Part shown: one piece after another, positions 53,034 through 62,597 of the stretch
How the letters are laid out: each line of letters begins with the position of its first letter
Numbering within the stretch: the first letter of the stretch is position 1
Notes under the pieces: model-generated
Told to the model about the DNA's origin: nothing
Database searches by the model: none
The model's input: only the letters and a program-made list of their open reading frames with translations
Source: Acidimicrobiia bacterium
GTDB lineage: Bacteria; Actinomycetota; Acidimicrobiia; Spongiisociales; UBA11373
Reading direction: 5' to 3'
DNA length: 64,000 bases
NCBI GenBank assembly: GCA_040902765.1
Contig: JBBDWO010000007.1
Span: 84,113-148,112 of the forward strand
Program-made: the position numbers and the translations under genes

Positions 53034-54412
53034 GGTCGGCGAGGGTCTGGGTTCCGGTACTCCTGGCCACATTGCTCACCCTGTCGTTCTTGGCGTCCGC
53101 AATCGGGGACGGTTTCCTCGCCGGCATACCCCTCACAGCGTCTACCGACCAGGTCATCGACCGGATCTGTCCGGGTCCGGATGCCTGCTATTACCTGACA
53201 GCCGGAGTCGAATTGCTCGACACCGGGAGGATCTCTCCGGCGAACTACTGGATTCTGAACCTGTGGCCGCCCGGTGTGGCTGTTCTCTCGGCGCTCTACG
53301 TTGCCGTGGCTCGTTTGGGTATCTGGCTTCCGCTCGCGGCCGGCATGATCAACATCGCGGTGTGGACACTTGTCTTGTCAGCGTGGTACCGATTTCTCCG
53401 GCCGAGGGTTGGCCCTGTGGTCTCGCTTGGGGCGGTCCTCCTTGTTGCTGTCGGGCAACCGATGCGCGAGTGGTATTTGGGTGTGGGCCTGTTCTATGTC
53501 GAGTCGATCTCTGTCGCGCTGCTCTTGTCCGCGGTGCTTCAAGCGATCCGCGCGTCGTCGGCCCCCACTAGGCGATCGGCGATCGTCCGTGGGTCGGCCT
53601 CGGGTGCTCTCTTTGCTGCGGCTGCCTATCTCAGGGCTCCGTATGAGACCGCCGCTTTGGTGCTTACGGCAGCCACCGTTGTGGTGTTTGGTTTTAGGAT
53701 CGTACAAGCAGTGCGGCTGCGAAGTCGTGGTCAACTGCGCAGGGCACTTCGATCGTCCCTCGTGCTCATTAGTGTCGTCGTTGCATTCCACGCATTCACG
53801 ATGCCGTGGCGCGTTATAGCCGCGACTGAGGTGCGGCCCGGGAATATCGTGTGGAGCACCGCAGGCTCAGACTTCTGGCCACAACATTGGATTCCGAGCA
53901 GTTACCTGGAGGAGAAGGGCCACTACTTCCTTCTCTATGGTCTGATGAACGTTCCATGTCGGCTCGAACCAGCGAAGTGTCTCGATATCTTTATGATCGA
54001 GGTCCAGGCGGCACAGCCATACTCGCCTCACGACGGCGAGGGTCTCGAGATGTCTGAGTTCCGCACCGCGTCGCTTCAAGCTCTGTTACACAACCCGGTT
54101 GACTGGGTCGCGCTCAAGAGCTTCGGATTCACGCGCTTTTGGTTCGCGTCGGGTCCCGGGTTCGAACTCATCGAAAACGGTCTGTTGCTTACACTCCTGG
54201 GGTTAGTCATCTTCTGGCGGCCCAAAGCTCTGGGTGAGGCGGGGTGGCTGATCTTCTTCAGCTTGGCGATCGCCATTGTCGGTTCGTCGTTCTTGGTCCA
54301 CTTCGAAACCAGATACCTGTATCCATTAAAGTCAATTGCTCCAGTCGTAGGCGCACTACGGATGCCCTGGATTCTGAGCCGATTCCGGCCACATACCGAG
54401 CCGATCGACTGA
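53030..54412 (+). CDS. Polytopic GT-C-like membrane glycosyltransferase
   Basis: 460 residues from GTG 53030, which overlaps the leader ORF stop. An open frame from 52895 exists but its first 45 residues are the shifted gmd duplicate. About ten hydrophobic segments are present. The first external loop has acidic residues (DRICPGPDACYYL, GVELLDTGRISPANYW), in line with GT-C enzymes that use lipid-linked sugars. Base use from about 53,400 is less GC-rich than in the neighbours, suggesting a different origin. The function is inferred from topology only. Confidence 0.75.
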   Translation: MRSARVWVPVLLATLLTLSFLASAIGDGFLAGIPLTASTDQVIDRICPGPDACYYLTAGVELLDTGRISPANYWILNLWPPGVAVLSALYVAVARLGIWLPLAAGMINIAVWTLVLSAWYRFLRPRVGPVVSLGAVLLVAVGQPMREWYLGVGLFYVESISVALLLSAVLQAIRASSAPTRRSAIVRGSASGALFAAAAYLRAPYETAALVLTAATVVVFGFRIVQAVRLRSRGQLRRALRSSLVLISVVVAFHAFTMPWRVIAATEVRPGNIVWSTAGSDFWPQHWIPSSYLEEKGHYFLLYGLMNVPCRLEPAKCLDIFMIEVQAAQPYSPHDGEGLEMSEFRTASLQALLHNPVDWVALKSFGFTRFWFASGPGFELIENGLLLTLLGLVIFWRPKALGEAGWLIFFSLAIAIVGSSFLVHFETRYLYPLKSIAPVVGALRMPWILSRFRPHTEPID

Positions 54413-54415
54413 GGG

Positions 54416-55420
54416 CTATCGGATTGAGTCGGGCGACGCGAAATACTCTGAATACCAGAGGCACGCGGCATCCAGGCCATCGGCGAGTTCAAACTCGGGA
54501 CTCCAGTTCAGGACGCGACGTGCCTTGCTTGCATCGAGGTACTGATCCTGGAGTTCGGCGCTTGCCCCACCTGCGACCAGGGGTTCGACGTTTTCACCGA
54601 ACGCCTCGCAGATGGCCCCATACATGCTGCGCACGCTGAGCGGGGTTTCGGTGCTGAAGTTGAATGCCTCTCCTGCGAGATCATGGTTGGCCGTGATCGC
54701 TGCGGCTGTCGAGAGGTAGCCGTTGACCACATCGGCGACGTAGATGTAGTCGCGTAGCGGTGTTCCATCTGATCGTAGGACCGGGGACTCCCCAGCAATC
54801 AGCGACTTGAAGGTACCGGGTACCAGCCGGCTCCAGTTGCGGTCACCCTCGCCGTAGACATTGCCGCACCTTGTGATTGCAATTGGGGCCCTATAGGTCC
54901 GAGCGTACGACTGGGCGATGAGATCCGTACAAGCTTTCGAGGTCTCATATGGCGCACCCGCCTGGACGGGCAGCGATTCGAGATAGGGGAGATGCGCTGT
55001 CTCACCGTAGGCTTTGTCGCTGGATGCGACGACGACTGCTGCGGCTGGCGTGATCAGGCGGCATGCATCGAGGAGGTTCCAGGTTCCGAGAACATTCGTA
55101 CGGTATGTGCTGACGGGATCTCGGAGTGCCGGCCCTACCAGGGTCTGAGCTCCCAGATGGAAGACGATATCGGGCATGAAACCGCCGAGCGCGCGCCTTA
55201 CGTCGTCGTCGTTCTCGAGGATTCCGGAGTAGACAGTGCACGAGCGGTCGATGCCGGTGCGATAGAACTCAGAGTTGGGATCGATATCTGGAACCAATGC
55301 AGCGACCTCGCTACCCAGTGACAACAACTCGCGCGTGAGGTGGTGACCGATCAACCCGGTCGCACCGGTTACCAGGACGCGTTGGGATCCCCACTTCATG
55401 GACTTACGCGTATCAGTCAC
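54416..55420 (-). CDS. rfbG: CDP-glucose 4,6-dehydratase
   Basis: 334 residues from GTG 55420, overlapping rfbF by 8 bases; an ATG at 55399 is the alternative. RVLVTGATGLIGHHLTRELL binds NAD. HLGAQTLVGPALRDPVSTYR, VVASSDKAYGE and YETSKACTDLIAQSYARTY are the RfbG hallmarks, with SSDKAYG distinguishing it from GDP- and dTDP-specific dehydratases. It converts CDP-glucose to CDP-4-keto-6-deoxyglucose, the substrate of RfbH. Last gene of the rfb/transketolase operon. Confidence 0.9.
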   Translation of the reverse strand: MTDTRKSMKWGSQRVLVTGATGLIGHHLTRELLSLGSEVAALVPDIDPNSEFYRTGIDRSCTVYSGILENDDDVRRALGGFMPDIVFHLGAQTLVGPALRDPVSTYRTNVLGTWNLLDACRLITPAAAVVVASSDKAYGETAHLPYLESLPVQAGAPYETSKACTDLIAQSYARTYRAPIAITRCGNVYGEGDRNWSRLVPGTFKSLIAGESPVLRSDGTPLRDYIYVADVVNGYLSTAAAITANHDLAGEAFNFSTETPLSVRSMYGAICEAFGENVEPLVAGGASAELQDQYLDASKARRVLNWSPEFELADGLDAACLWYSEYFASPDSIR

Positions 55421-56219
55421 TCCACACCTTCCATGGAGCATCCTCCGAGTCCCAGAGCTCATTGAGTAAAGTTGCCTCTCGATAGGTGTCCATAGGTTGC
55501 CAAAAACCGTCGTGGGCAAAGGCTGTTAGCTCGCCATCCGCGGCGAGGCGCTCGAGGGGCTTTCTCTCAAGTACGGAGTCGGGTTCGAGATAGTCGAATA
55601 CCCTGTGCTCGAAGACGAAGAAGCCGACGTTGATCCAATCGTCCAGCAGCGGCTTCTCCCTGAATCCTGTGACCCGTCGTGTCTTCTCGTCGACCGTCAC
55701 CAATCCGAACCGGGACGGGGGCCGCACGATTGTGAGAGTCGCGGCTGTACGTTGCTCCTCATGGTGTGCCAAGAGAGCAGCAATATCGACGTTCGCGATG
55801 CCATCACCGTATACAACGATGGATCGCCTGTACTTCTCGGCATGGTTGCGCACCCGATGGATTCGTCCACCCGTGGGGGTGAGGTGACCGGTGTCGACAA
55901 CTGTCACGTCCCAATCGACCTCGGTGTGGTTCCCGTGAAAGTCCACCGTGTGTTGCTGCCCCAAGTGGATGGTGAAGTCGTTGTTACGCGCTTCGTAGTT
56001 GAGGAAGTAGTCCTTGATCACCTCCGCCTTGTATCCGACGCAGACTATGAAGTCAGTGATTCCATGATGCGCCAGGCCCTTCATAATGTGCCACATGGCT
56101 GGGTGCCCGCCGATGTCCACCATTGGCTTCGGCCGAAATTCGGTTTCCTCGCGCAGCCTCGTCCCGAGACCACCGGCGAGGACTATTGCCACGGTTCTCG
56201 CATCCAGGTCCTCGGTCAC
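55413..56219 (-). CDS. rfbF: Glucose-1-phosphate cytidylyltransferase
   Basis: A 268-residue protein, the family size. AIVLAGGLGTRLREETEFRP and KPMVDIGGHPAMWHIMK are the RfbF nucleotide-binding signature; VCVGYKAEVIKDYFLNY and FAHDGFWQPMDTYREATLLN are equally characteristic. It makes CDP-glucose. It overlaps rfbG by 8 bases and the transketolase C-subunit by 4 bases. Confidence 0.95.
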   Translation of the reverse strand: MTEDLDARTVAIVLAGGLGTRLREETEFRPKPMVDIGGHPAMWHIMKGLAHHGITDFIVCVGYKAEVIKDYFLNYEARNNDFTIHLGQQHTVDFHGNHTEVDWDVTVVDTGHLTPTGGRIHRVRNHAEKYRRSIVVYGDGIANVDIAALLAHHEEQRTAATLTIVRPPSRFGLVTVDEKTRRVTGFREKPLLDDWINVGFFVFEHRVFDYLEPDSVLERKPLERLAADGELTAFAHDGFWQPMDTYREATLLNELWDSEDAPWKVWSD

Positions 56220-57181
56220 TGATACTCCTCTGCGGATGGCTTGTTTCGTGCCGTGCTTGAGGCGATCGCGCTGGTGATTCTGCGGTGGATCGCGGTGGAA
56301 TCCAAGCCATGGGCTCTGCGGAGATAATCTTGTGAGCCGATCGCCTTGAGGCGTGTGTCTTCAAAACCCAGCCGCAGGACGCGCATACACCGATCAGCGT
56401 CGGAAAGGCTCTCCAGCACTGCGCTGCCGAGACCCCCCACCCTGGAGTGTTCCTCGACCGTGACGATGAGTTCCGCCGCGGGCAGGGCTTCGTCCCACCA
56501 CTCGGGGGCCACCGGCAGACTGTGAACGCTCCAGACTGTGCTCAACACACCTTGCTCAGCGAGCGCATCAGCAGCGGTCAGGCACTCAGCTGCGATTGGG
56601 CCTGATGCCAGGAGGGCAACTTTGCCCCCAGATCCGCCAATCTCACGCGGCCAGCCAAAGCGAATCATCGAGTGCGGCCGATCGCGGCCAAGGATAGGCT
56701 CACCGGACTTCCCGAGCCGCAGATACGAAGGGCGGGGATCCGAAATGAGCATCGCCAACAGCGAGGCGGTCTCGGTTGGATCGCATGGGATCACGGTGCG
56801 CAGGCCCGGCAGACAGCGCATGATCCCGATATCCTCCACCGCGAAGTGCGTGTAACCGAGGGCCCCGTATGAGACGCCTCCCCCAACGGCGACGATCGTC
56901 ACGGGGAGATCGTGGTAGCAAACGTCGTTGCGCACCTGTTCCAGGCACCGCAGGGTCGGGAAGTTGGCGATCGAATAGACAAACGGGAGGTAGCCGGAAT
57001 CTGCCAGGCCGGCGGCGATGCCCATCATCGACTGCTCCGACACGCCCGCGTTGACAAAGCGATCGGGGAATCGTTGCGCGAAAGGCTCGACGACTCCAAA
57101 CCCTAAGTCTCCGATGACCAGGAAGATTCGGTCGTCGGCTGCGGCCGCATCGGTCAGTGACTCAATGAACGTCGTTCTCAT
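56216..57181 (-). CDS. Transketolase, C-terminal subunit (split)
   Basis: 321 residues from ATG 57181, which overlaps the N-subunit stop. This is the pyrimidine-binding and C-terminal part of transketolase/DXS-type enzymes: GVSEQSMMGIAAGLADSG (with the E that activates TPP) and GALGYTHFAVEDIGIMRCL. The C-terminal domain carries TVEEHSRVGGLGSAV. With the N-subunit it would form a TPP enzyme that moves two-carbon ketol units. It is translated with rfbF (4-base overlap). Confidence 0.9.
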   Translation of the reverse strand: MRTTFIESLTDAAAADDRIFLVIGDLGFGVVEPFAQRFPDRFVNAGVSEQSMMGIAAGLADSGYLPFVYSIANFPTLRCLEQVRNDVCYHDLPVTIVAVGGGVSYGALGYTHFAVEDIGIMRCLPGLRTVIPCDPTETASLLAMLISDPRPSYLRLGKSGEPILGRDRPHSMIRFGWPREIGGSGGKVALLASGPIAAECLTAADALAEQGVLSTVWSVHSLPVAPEWWDEALPAAELIVTVEEHSRVGGLGSAVLESLSDADRCMRVLRLGFEDTRLKAIGSQDYLRRAHGLDSTAIHRRITSAIASSTARNKPSAEEYQ

Positions 57182-58050
57182 AGATTCTCGGCGCACACGA
57201 CGCGGTCCCATGCATCAGCCGGGGTGAGGCGCTCTCCGGTGACCTGCTCAATGGCATCGGCGAGGGGATCACCGGATAACGATCGATAGTGCCACACGAC
57301 CTGGTCTTCCATGAACGTGACACCTTTGCCCTTGGTGGTTTCGGCGACGATGCAGGTCGGAGCAGTCGTTCTTCCTGCCCGTCGGATCGCCGAAGCGATC
57401 TGACTGTGGTCATGGCCATCGATTCGAGAGGTCGACCAGCCGAACGCCTTCCACTTATCTTCGAGGGGTTCGAGCGCAATTGTGTCTTCGGTCGATCCAA
57501 GTGATTGGATCCCGTTCCTGTCGATCAGGACGATGACACTCGACAACTGATGGTGGGAAGCGAACAGTGCCGCTTCCCATACCGAGCCCTCGTCCAACTC
57601 CCCGTCCGACAGGACGCAGAAGGCTCGTCGATCGCTGCCTTGCCTCTTCGCAGCGAGGGCGGTTCCGACCGCAAACGGCAGGCCGTGGCCCAGGGAACCG
57701 GTGGAGAAGTCGACTCCTGGGACCCCACTGCGCGTGACATGACCAGCCAACATCGACCCATCTTTGCAGTACTCCCGCAGTCGCTTGGTCTCGAAGTACC
57801 CGGAGATCCCCAGACAGGCAAGGACGGCAGCCGATGCATGTCCTTTGGAGACGACGACCCGATCGCGATCCGGCCAATCGGGACGTGTTGGATCGATCCT
57901 CGCTCCGCCTGAGTAGAGCACGGCGAGGATGTCGGCAACGGACATGCTGGATCCCACATGTGCCGCTTGCGCCTCTGCAGTCATCAGCACGATCGCCGTT
58001 CTCATGGCTCGCGCCAATTCCTTGGATGACCCTCGTGAGCGAGTCGGCAT
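57178..58050 (-). CDS. Transketolase, N-terminal subunit (split)
   Basis: A 290-residue protein. The TPP-diphosphate/Mg region is CVLSDGELDEGSVWEAALFA, through to IDRNGIQSLGST. HVGSSMSVADILAVLY and VVSKGHASAAVLACL supply other transketolase signatures, and STGSLGHGLPFAVGTAL is typical. Full-length transketolases are about 660 residues; here the two halves are separate overlapping genes, as in transketolase-like enzymes of secondary and polysaccharide pathways. It follows the GNAT-aminotransferase gene by a few bases. Confidence 0.9.
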   Translation of the reverse strand: MPTRSRGSSKELARAMRTAIVLMTAEAQAAHVGSSMSVADILAVLYSGGARIDPTRPDWPDRDRVVVSKGHASAAVLACLGISGYFETKRLREYCKDGSMLAGHVTRSGVPGVDFSTGSLGHGLPFAVGTALAAKRQGSDRRAFCVLSDGELDEGSVWEAALFASHHQLSSVIVLIDRNGIQSLGSTEDTIALEPLEDKWKAFGWSTSRIDGHDHSQIASAIRRAGRTTAPTCIVAETTKGKGVTFMEDQVVWHYRSLSGDPLADAIEQVTGERLTPADAWDRVVCAENL

Positions 58051-58054
58051 CGAT

Positions 58055-59866
58055 CTAGCCGGGACTGCCGAGGCTGGCGCGGAGAGCAGTTGCTACCCTC
58101 TCCAGATCTGGCCGTCTCAGCCTGACGCCACTGGGTAGGTTGACCGATCTCGCGGCCACTTGCTGGGCGGTCTGGCGTCTGCCCGGCCCGCCGTCATCCC
58201 CCGACCAGATCGTGAACGAGCTGATCTGGGGGAAGACGGGCCGCGTGTCTACGCCGTTCTGCCGCATGCGATCGGTGACCACTGCTCGTTGCTCGGTGTC
58301 TTCCACAGGCAGAGTCACGCTGGTCATCCAGTGAATGCTGCGGTCAGAATCCATCGGCTCCTGGAACCTCAACCCATCGACATCTGCCAGGAGATCTCGG
58401 TAGTAGCGAGCAATCCTTGTCTTGGCGTCGATCTGCTGCTCCGACCTCTCGAGTTGTGCCAACCCCAACGCGGCTGTCGCATTGGGCATCTTGTATTTGA
58501 CACCGAGCTGTTCAATCCAGAACGTGCCCGGTGTACGCCCGTGGTCCCAAATCTGGCGAGCGGTTGCGTAGAGATCTGCGTCGTTGGTGACTAGCATCCC
58601 GCCCTCGCCGGTGACGAGCATCTTGGCTCCCTGGAAGCTGAACGCCCCGAATTCGCCGATTCCGCCAACCGGCGAGCCTTTGTGCAACGCGCCGATCGCC
58701 GGTGCCGCGTCCTCGATGATGGCAAGATCATGGCGTCGGGCGACGGCCTGCAGCGCCGTCATGTCGGCCGGAACGCCATAGAGGTGCACGGGTATCATTG
58801 CCCTTGTGCGTGGCGTCACTGCCTCCTCGGCCTGTTGTGGATCTAGCGTCCATGTACGGGCGTCTATATCGACGAAGACCGGCGTCGCTCCGACGTACTC
58901 AACGGCCGATGCCGTCGCAACCCATGTGACATCCGGAACTAGGACCTCATCGCCCGGCCCCACCCCGAGGGCGAGCAGCGCCAGGTGGAGTGCGCCTGTG
59001 CAGCTCGATGTTGCGAGCGCGAACTCCACGCCTACGTAGTCGGCGAACTCCCGTTCGAATCGCGCCAGGTAGTCCGAGTGGTTGGCATTCCACCCGTAGC
59101 GGACTGCATCTGAGGTGTACGTCGTCTCTCGGTGGCCGATGGAGGGACCAGCGGTGAGCACCATCTCACCAGCTGTCGGTTGATCGTCCAAGTGCTTTCC
59201 CATCGTGATAAATTCATCGGAGACTTGTTCATCGGACGCTGCAGCGACCAGACTCACTCGGCCGTCTCCTTCGTCGCGCCTCGTCAACGGCGTGCGCTCC
59301 CACTCTTCGTAGCCGATCTTCTCATAGAACGCCACCGCCTTGGAGTTAGAGGCGAGAACCCTTAGTACGACTCTGAGAGCCCCGAGTTGTTCGTAGGCCC
59401 AGTTCTCGAGGGCAAGCGTTGCGGAGGACATCGCCCCCTTGACACCCGGCCTGCCCCTCAGGACGTTGTCCAATTCCACGGTGCAGTCCAAGTCTTCACG
59501 CAGCACGAGACCAATGTGGCCGAGTCGTGACGAGGCCGAGTCGGTGATCAAGAACAGGAGACGGTCGGCATTCGCCAGCACGGCCTTCCTGAGCCACGAT
59601 TCAGTTCCCTCGGCGGTCACTTCGAATCGGGTCGGATACGCATACTGATGGGCGGCACGCCACTGCCCGAATTCCGCCACGAGGTCCCCGGATACGGTGC
59701 CTTCGGAAACCGGCAACAGCCGCAGTCCCAACCCCTCGACGACGACTTCGGCGGGAGTGCGGTGGCTGATCTTCATCCATTCGAATTCGCGACGGGCGTA
59801 CTCGATGAAGTGGTACGGACGAAGTGCGCTGGTTTCCTTGCCGGTACGCTTGCCTTTGAGGGCCAT
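58055..59866 (-). CDS. Fusion of GNAT acyltransferase and DegT-family sugar aminotransferase
   Basis: A 603-residue protein. Residues about 44-210 form a GNAT fold (GHIGLVLREDLDCTVELDN, then VVLRVLASNSKAVAFYEKIG). Residues about 245-603 are a DegT/DnrJ/EryC1/StrS aminotransferase: EFALATSSCTGALHLALLA, VPDVTWVATASAVEYVGATP, IIEDAAPAIGALHKG and K415 in SFQGAKMLVTGEGG. The aminotransferase resembles perosamine synthetase-type enzymes acting at C4. The GNAT part could N-acylate the same amino group. It heads the transketolase/rfbF/rfbG operon. Confidence 0.88.
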   Translation of the reverse strand: MALKGKRTGKETSALRPYHFIEYARREFEWMKISHRTPAEVVVEGLGLRLLPVSEGTVSGDLVAEFGQWRAAHQYAYPTRFEVTAEGTESWLRKAVLANADRLLFLITDSASSRLGHIGLVLREDLDCTVELDNVLRGRPGVKGAMSSATLALENWAYEQLGALRVVLRVLASNSKAVAFYEKIGYEEWERTPLTRRDEGDGRVSLVAAASDEQVSDEFITMGKHLDDQPTAGEMVLTAGPSIGHRETTYTSDAVRYGWNANHSDYLARFEREFADYVGVEFALATSSCTGALHLALLALGVGPGDEVLVPDVTWVATASAVEYVGATPVFVDIDARTWTLDPQQAEEAVTPRTRAMIPVHLYGVPADMTALQAVARRHDLAIIEDAAPAIGALHKGSPVGGIGEFGAFSFQGAKMLVTGEGGMLVTNDADLYATARQIWDHGRTPGTFWIEQLGVKYKMPNATAALGLAQLERSEQQIDAKTRIARYYRDLLADVDGLRFQEPMDSDRSIHWMTSVTLPVEDTEQRAVVTDRMRQNGVDTRPVFPQISSFTIWSGDDGGPGRRQTAQQVAARSVNLPSGVRLRRPDLERVATALRASLGSPG

Positions 59867-60019
59867 TACGGGGTGCCTCGATCTCGCGGTTGGGGTGTGC
59901 CGTAAGGGTAGTGGGAGAGCGGAGCGGTCGCGATTGGATCCGGCGCTGCACGAACCTGGATCAGATGATCGATCCCGTATCCCGGCTAAGTTGGTCGCGG
60001 CGTCGGCGAGGGATCCGAA

Positions 60020-61039
60020 GTGGCACTGATTACCGTCGTGATTCCGATCTACAACGAGGTAGGGACGCTCTCGGAGCTACTGCGCCGTCTGAACCTGGTG
60101 AGGGAGGGTCTGAGCGACCACGAGTTGGAGCTCGTGTTCGTCGACAATGCCTCGGACGACGGATCTGGCGAAGAGATCGCGCGCCTGGCCGCCTCCGACC
60201 CCTCGATCCGGTACGTGCGATTCAGCCGCAACTTCGGACCATCTGTCGAGGCATCTATGACGGCGGGATTCAGAGTTGCTCGTGGGGATGCGGTAGTCGT
60301 GCTCTACAGCGACCTTCAGGATCCACCCGAACTCATCCCTGCGATGGTCGAAGCGTGGGAGCAGGGAGCCGACGTCGCGTATGGCCGCCAGCGAAGGCGC
60401 CAAGGGGAGTCGCGCACTCGCCGGACCGCGATCCGTGTGTTCTACCGACTCATGACGCGAACGTCGGATTCACCGATGCATACGGACTCGGGAGATTTCA
60501 GGCTGGTGTCCCGGCGGGTCTGTATGGCGCTCCTGGCAATGCCGGAACGTGTGCGCTACACCCGCGGATTGATTTCATGGCTGGGGTTTCGCCAGGTCCC
60601 CATCGAATACGACCGCCAACCTCGCACGGCGGGGCGGAGCAAGGCAAATTTCGCCGCGATTTCTCGGACTGCTCTCAACGCGATCACTTCCTTTTCTCTA
60701 CGTCCCCTGCAACTACTCACAGCGGCCGGATTCGCTATCGCAGCTGCGGCGTCCGTGGGGGCCCTGGCATACTTCGTATTGTTCATCATCGGTCGCACTC
60801 TTCCCGGCGTGACAACGCTGGCGCTGCTGTTGTTGTTCTCCATTGGAGTCAACATGGCCGCGGTTGGATTGATTGGAGAGTATGTAGGGCGGATCTACAT
60901 GGAGGTCAAGGCTCGGCCGCTCTACGTGATCGACGAGGAGTCAAGTCACTACCGAGTTGAATCGGATACCGGCTTGGGCTTCTCTTTCGACCACCTAGGA
61001 GATGAACCGCCCGGGGGATTCGAAGAACTCCCGGATTGA
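60020..61039 (+). CDS. GT2 polyprenyl-phosphate glycosyltransferase (ArnC/GtrB-like)
   Basis: A 339-residue protein starting at [31 protein letters not shown] and [13 protein letters not shown] (DxD-equivalent) are the GtrB/DPM1-type GT2 core, and [19 protein letters not shown] is the typical segment before two C-terminal membrane helices (about 228-285). Such enzymes load a sugar onto undecaprenyl phosphate for transfer outside. It is the only plus-strand gene inside this minus-strand block. Its 3' end overlaps rfbH by 45 bp in the convergent sense. Confidence 0.88.
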   Translation: MALITVVIPIYNEVGTLSELLRRLNLVREGLSDHELELVFVDNASDDGSGEEIARLAASDPSIRYVRFSRNFGPSVEASMTAGFRVARGDAVVVLYSDLQDPPELIPAMVEAWEQGADVAYGRQRRRQGESRTRRTAIRVFYRLMTRTSDSPMHTDSGDFRLVSRRVCMALLAMPERVRYTRGLISWLGFRQVPIEYDRQPRTAGRSKANFAAISRTALNAITSFSLRPLQLLTAAGFAIAAAASVGALAYFVLFIIGRTLPGVTTLALLLLFSIGVNMAAVGLIGEYVGRIYMEVKARPLYVIDEESSHYRVESDTGLGFSFDHLGDEPPGGFEELPD

Positions 61040-62305
61040 ATGTGCGGCATAGTCCAGCATCTCGGTCGTGAGGCCAGGAAAGACCCCGATCCAGAACGTC
61101 TGCCGCATTACATAGTCAGTGTTCTTGAGACTTCCGACCACCCGAAACTCGACGTCTTCATAGGCCGGCTGCCGGAGGAGATTCCCACCGAAGACGAGTC
61201 GCGTCGCAATCTGCCGACTCTCCAGGAATACAAGCAGATCTCGGCGTTCGAATCCCACGCCGGGGTCGACCGACATGGGAAACCCGAACCAGTTCGGTTC
61301 GGAGTTCGGTGTTGGGTCGACCAGGTGCAGCCCGGGGATGTCCTCGAGGTTCCTTCGCAGGACTGCCCAGTTCGATTTTCGCCGCTTGATGAACGAGTCG
61401 AGCTTGTCGAGCTGGGTGCAGCCGATGGCTGCCTGCATGTCTGTCGCTTTCAGGTTGTAGCCGATGTCGGAGTAGATGTACTTGTGGTCGTAGCCATAGG
61501 GGAGGTCTCCGAGTTGCCAATCGAATCTCTTCTTGCACGTGTTGGCCTTGCCCGGTTCGCAATAGCAGTCTCGCCCCCAGTCGCGAAAGGACTCGACGAG
61601 CTTCTTGAGTCGCGGCTTGTTCGTGACCACAGCTCCACCCTCGCCTGTTGTGATGTGGTGGGCGGGGTAGAAGCTGAATGTCGCAAGATCGCCGAAGGTG
61701 CCGACGTTCTTGCCGCGAAACGTTGCTCCGAGGGCATCGCAGGCATCTTCGATCACCCAGAGGTCGTTCTGCACTGCGAGTTCGGTTACGACGTCGAGAT
61801 CGAACGGATTCCCGAGCGTGTGCGCCATCATGATCAGTTTCGTCTCTGGACCGACAGCTTCGCGCAGGAGGTCCGGATCCGCGTTCAATGTCGACGGGTC
61901 GACGTCGACCACAACGGGCCGAACACCGTGGAGAATCGCAGGGTTGATCGTTGTCGGGAACCCAAGGGCCACAGTCAATACCTCGTCGCCGGGATGAAGG
62001 CGTTTCTCCGGGAGCCTCCTGCTGGTCAGTGCAGAGAAGGCGGCGAGGTTGGCCGAAGATCCGCTGTTGACCAAGAGGGCGTGGCGAGTACCGACTCGAC
62101 TCGCGAGTTTCCTTTCGAAGCTTTTCGCAAATGGGCCTGCGGTCAGCCAGCCGTCGAGGCTCGACTCGACGAGCGCCACGATGTCGTCGGCGTCGAGGAC
62201 TTTGCCAGAGACAGGGATCGGGGTTTGGCCTGGGATGAAGGGTGTTTGCGCGAACGACTTGCTCGCATGCTCGCGCACGGCGGCGAGGATGGATTCTCGA
62301 CTCAT
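60995..62305 (-). CDS. rfbH: CDP-4-keto-6-deoxy-D-glucose 3-dehydrase (E1)
   Basis: 436 residues from ATG 62305; the open frame to 62362 adds an unlikely extension. It is an aspartate-aminotransferase fold of the DegT family with His (H216 in [14 protein letters not shown]) in place of the catalytic Lys, the defining change of the PMP-dependent 3-dehydrase. [20 protein letters not shown] holds Cys 247, 249 and 257 of the 2Fe-2S region. It removes the C3 hydroxyl of RfbG's product to give a 3,6-dideoxy-4-ketohexose. Its reductase partner (E3-type) was not found in this window. Confidence 0.93.
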   Translation of the reverse strand: MSRESILAAVREHASKSFAQTPFIPGQTPIPVSGKVLDADDIVALVESSLDGWLTAGPFAKSFERKLASRVGTRHALLVNSGSSANLAAFSALTSRRLPEKRLHPGDEVLTVALGFPTTINPAILHGVRPVVVDVDPSTLNADPDLLREAVGPETKLIMMAHTLGNPFDLDVVTELAVQNDLWVIEDACDALGATFRGKNVGTFGDLATFSFYPAHHITTGEGGAVVTNKPRLKKLVESFRDWGRDCYCEPGKANTCKKRFDWQLGDLPYGYDHKYIYSDIGYNLKATDMQAAIGCTQLDKLDSFIKRRKSNWAVLRRNLEDIPGLHLVDPTPNSEPNWFGFPMSVDPGVGFERRDLLVFLESRQIATRLVFGGNLLRQPAYEDVEFRVVGSLKNTDYVMRQTFWIGVFPGLTTEMLDYAAHSIREFFESPGRFIS

Positions 62306-62597
62306 ATTCGCGGCTTGCTGATTGAGGATGGAAGGGTATCGTACTGCTGCCCGCGCTTTCACCCGACGTGGACCGGCGTTGGCGGCAATCTCCAGTCAGG
62401 GGCGCTGACCTCCCAGATGCGATCGACGTCGGTGCCGTTCGACGCCGACCAGGCGGTGATGTCCGACGACGTGACAACGTCACCACGTCAACAAGCTGTA
62501 TTCGCCGGTACCACTTTCGCCTCGGTCCGTTCTAGGGAGGCGGCGGGGCAGCGAGGTGGGTACGATCCTCGCCGGTATGCGTCGATGAGGAGGGTGA

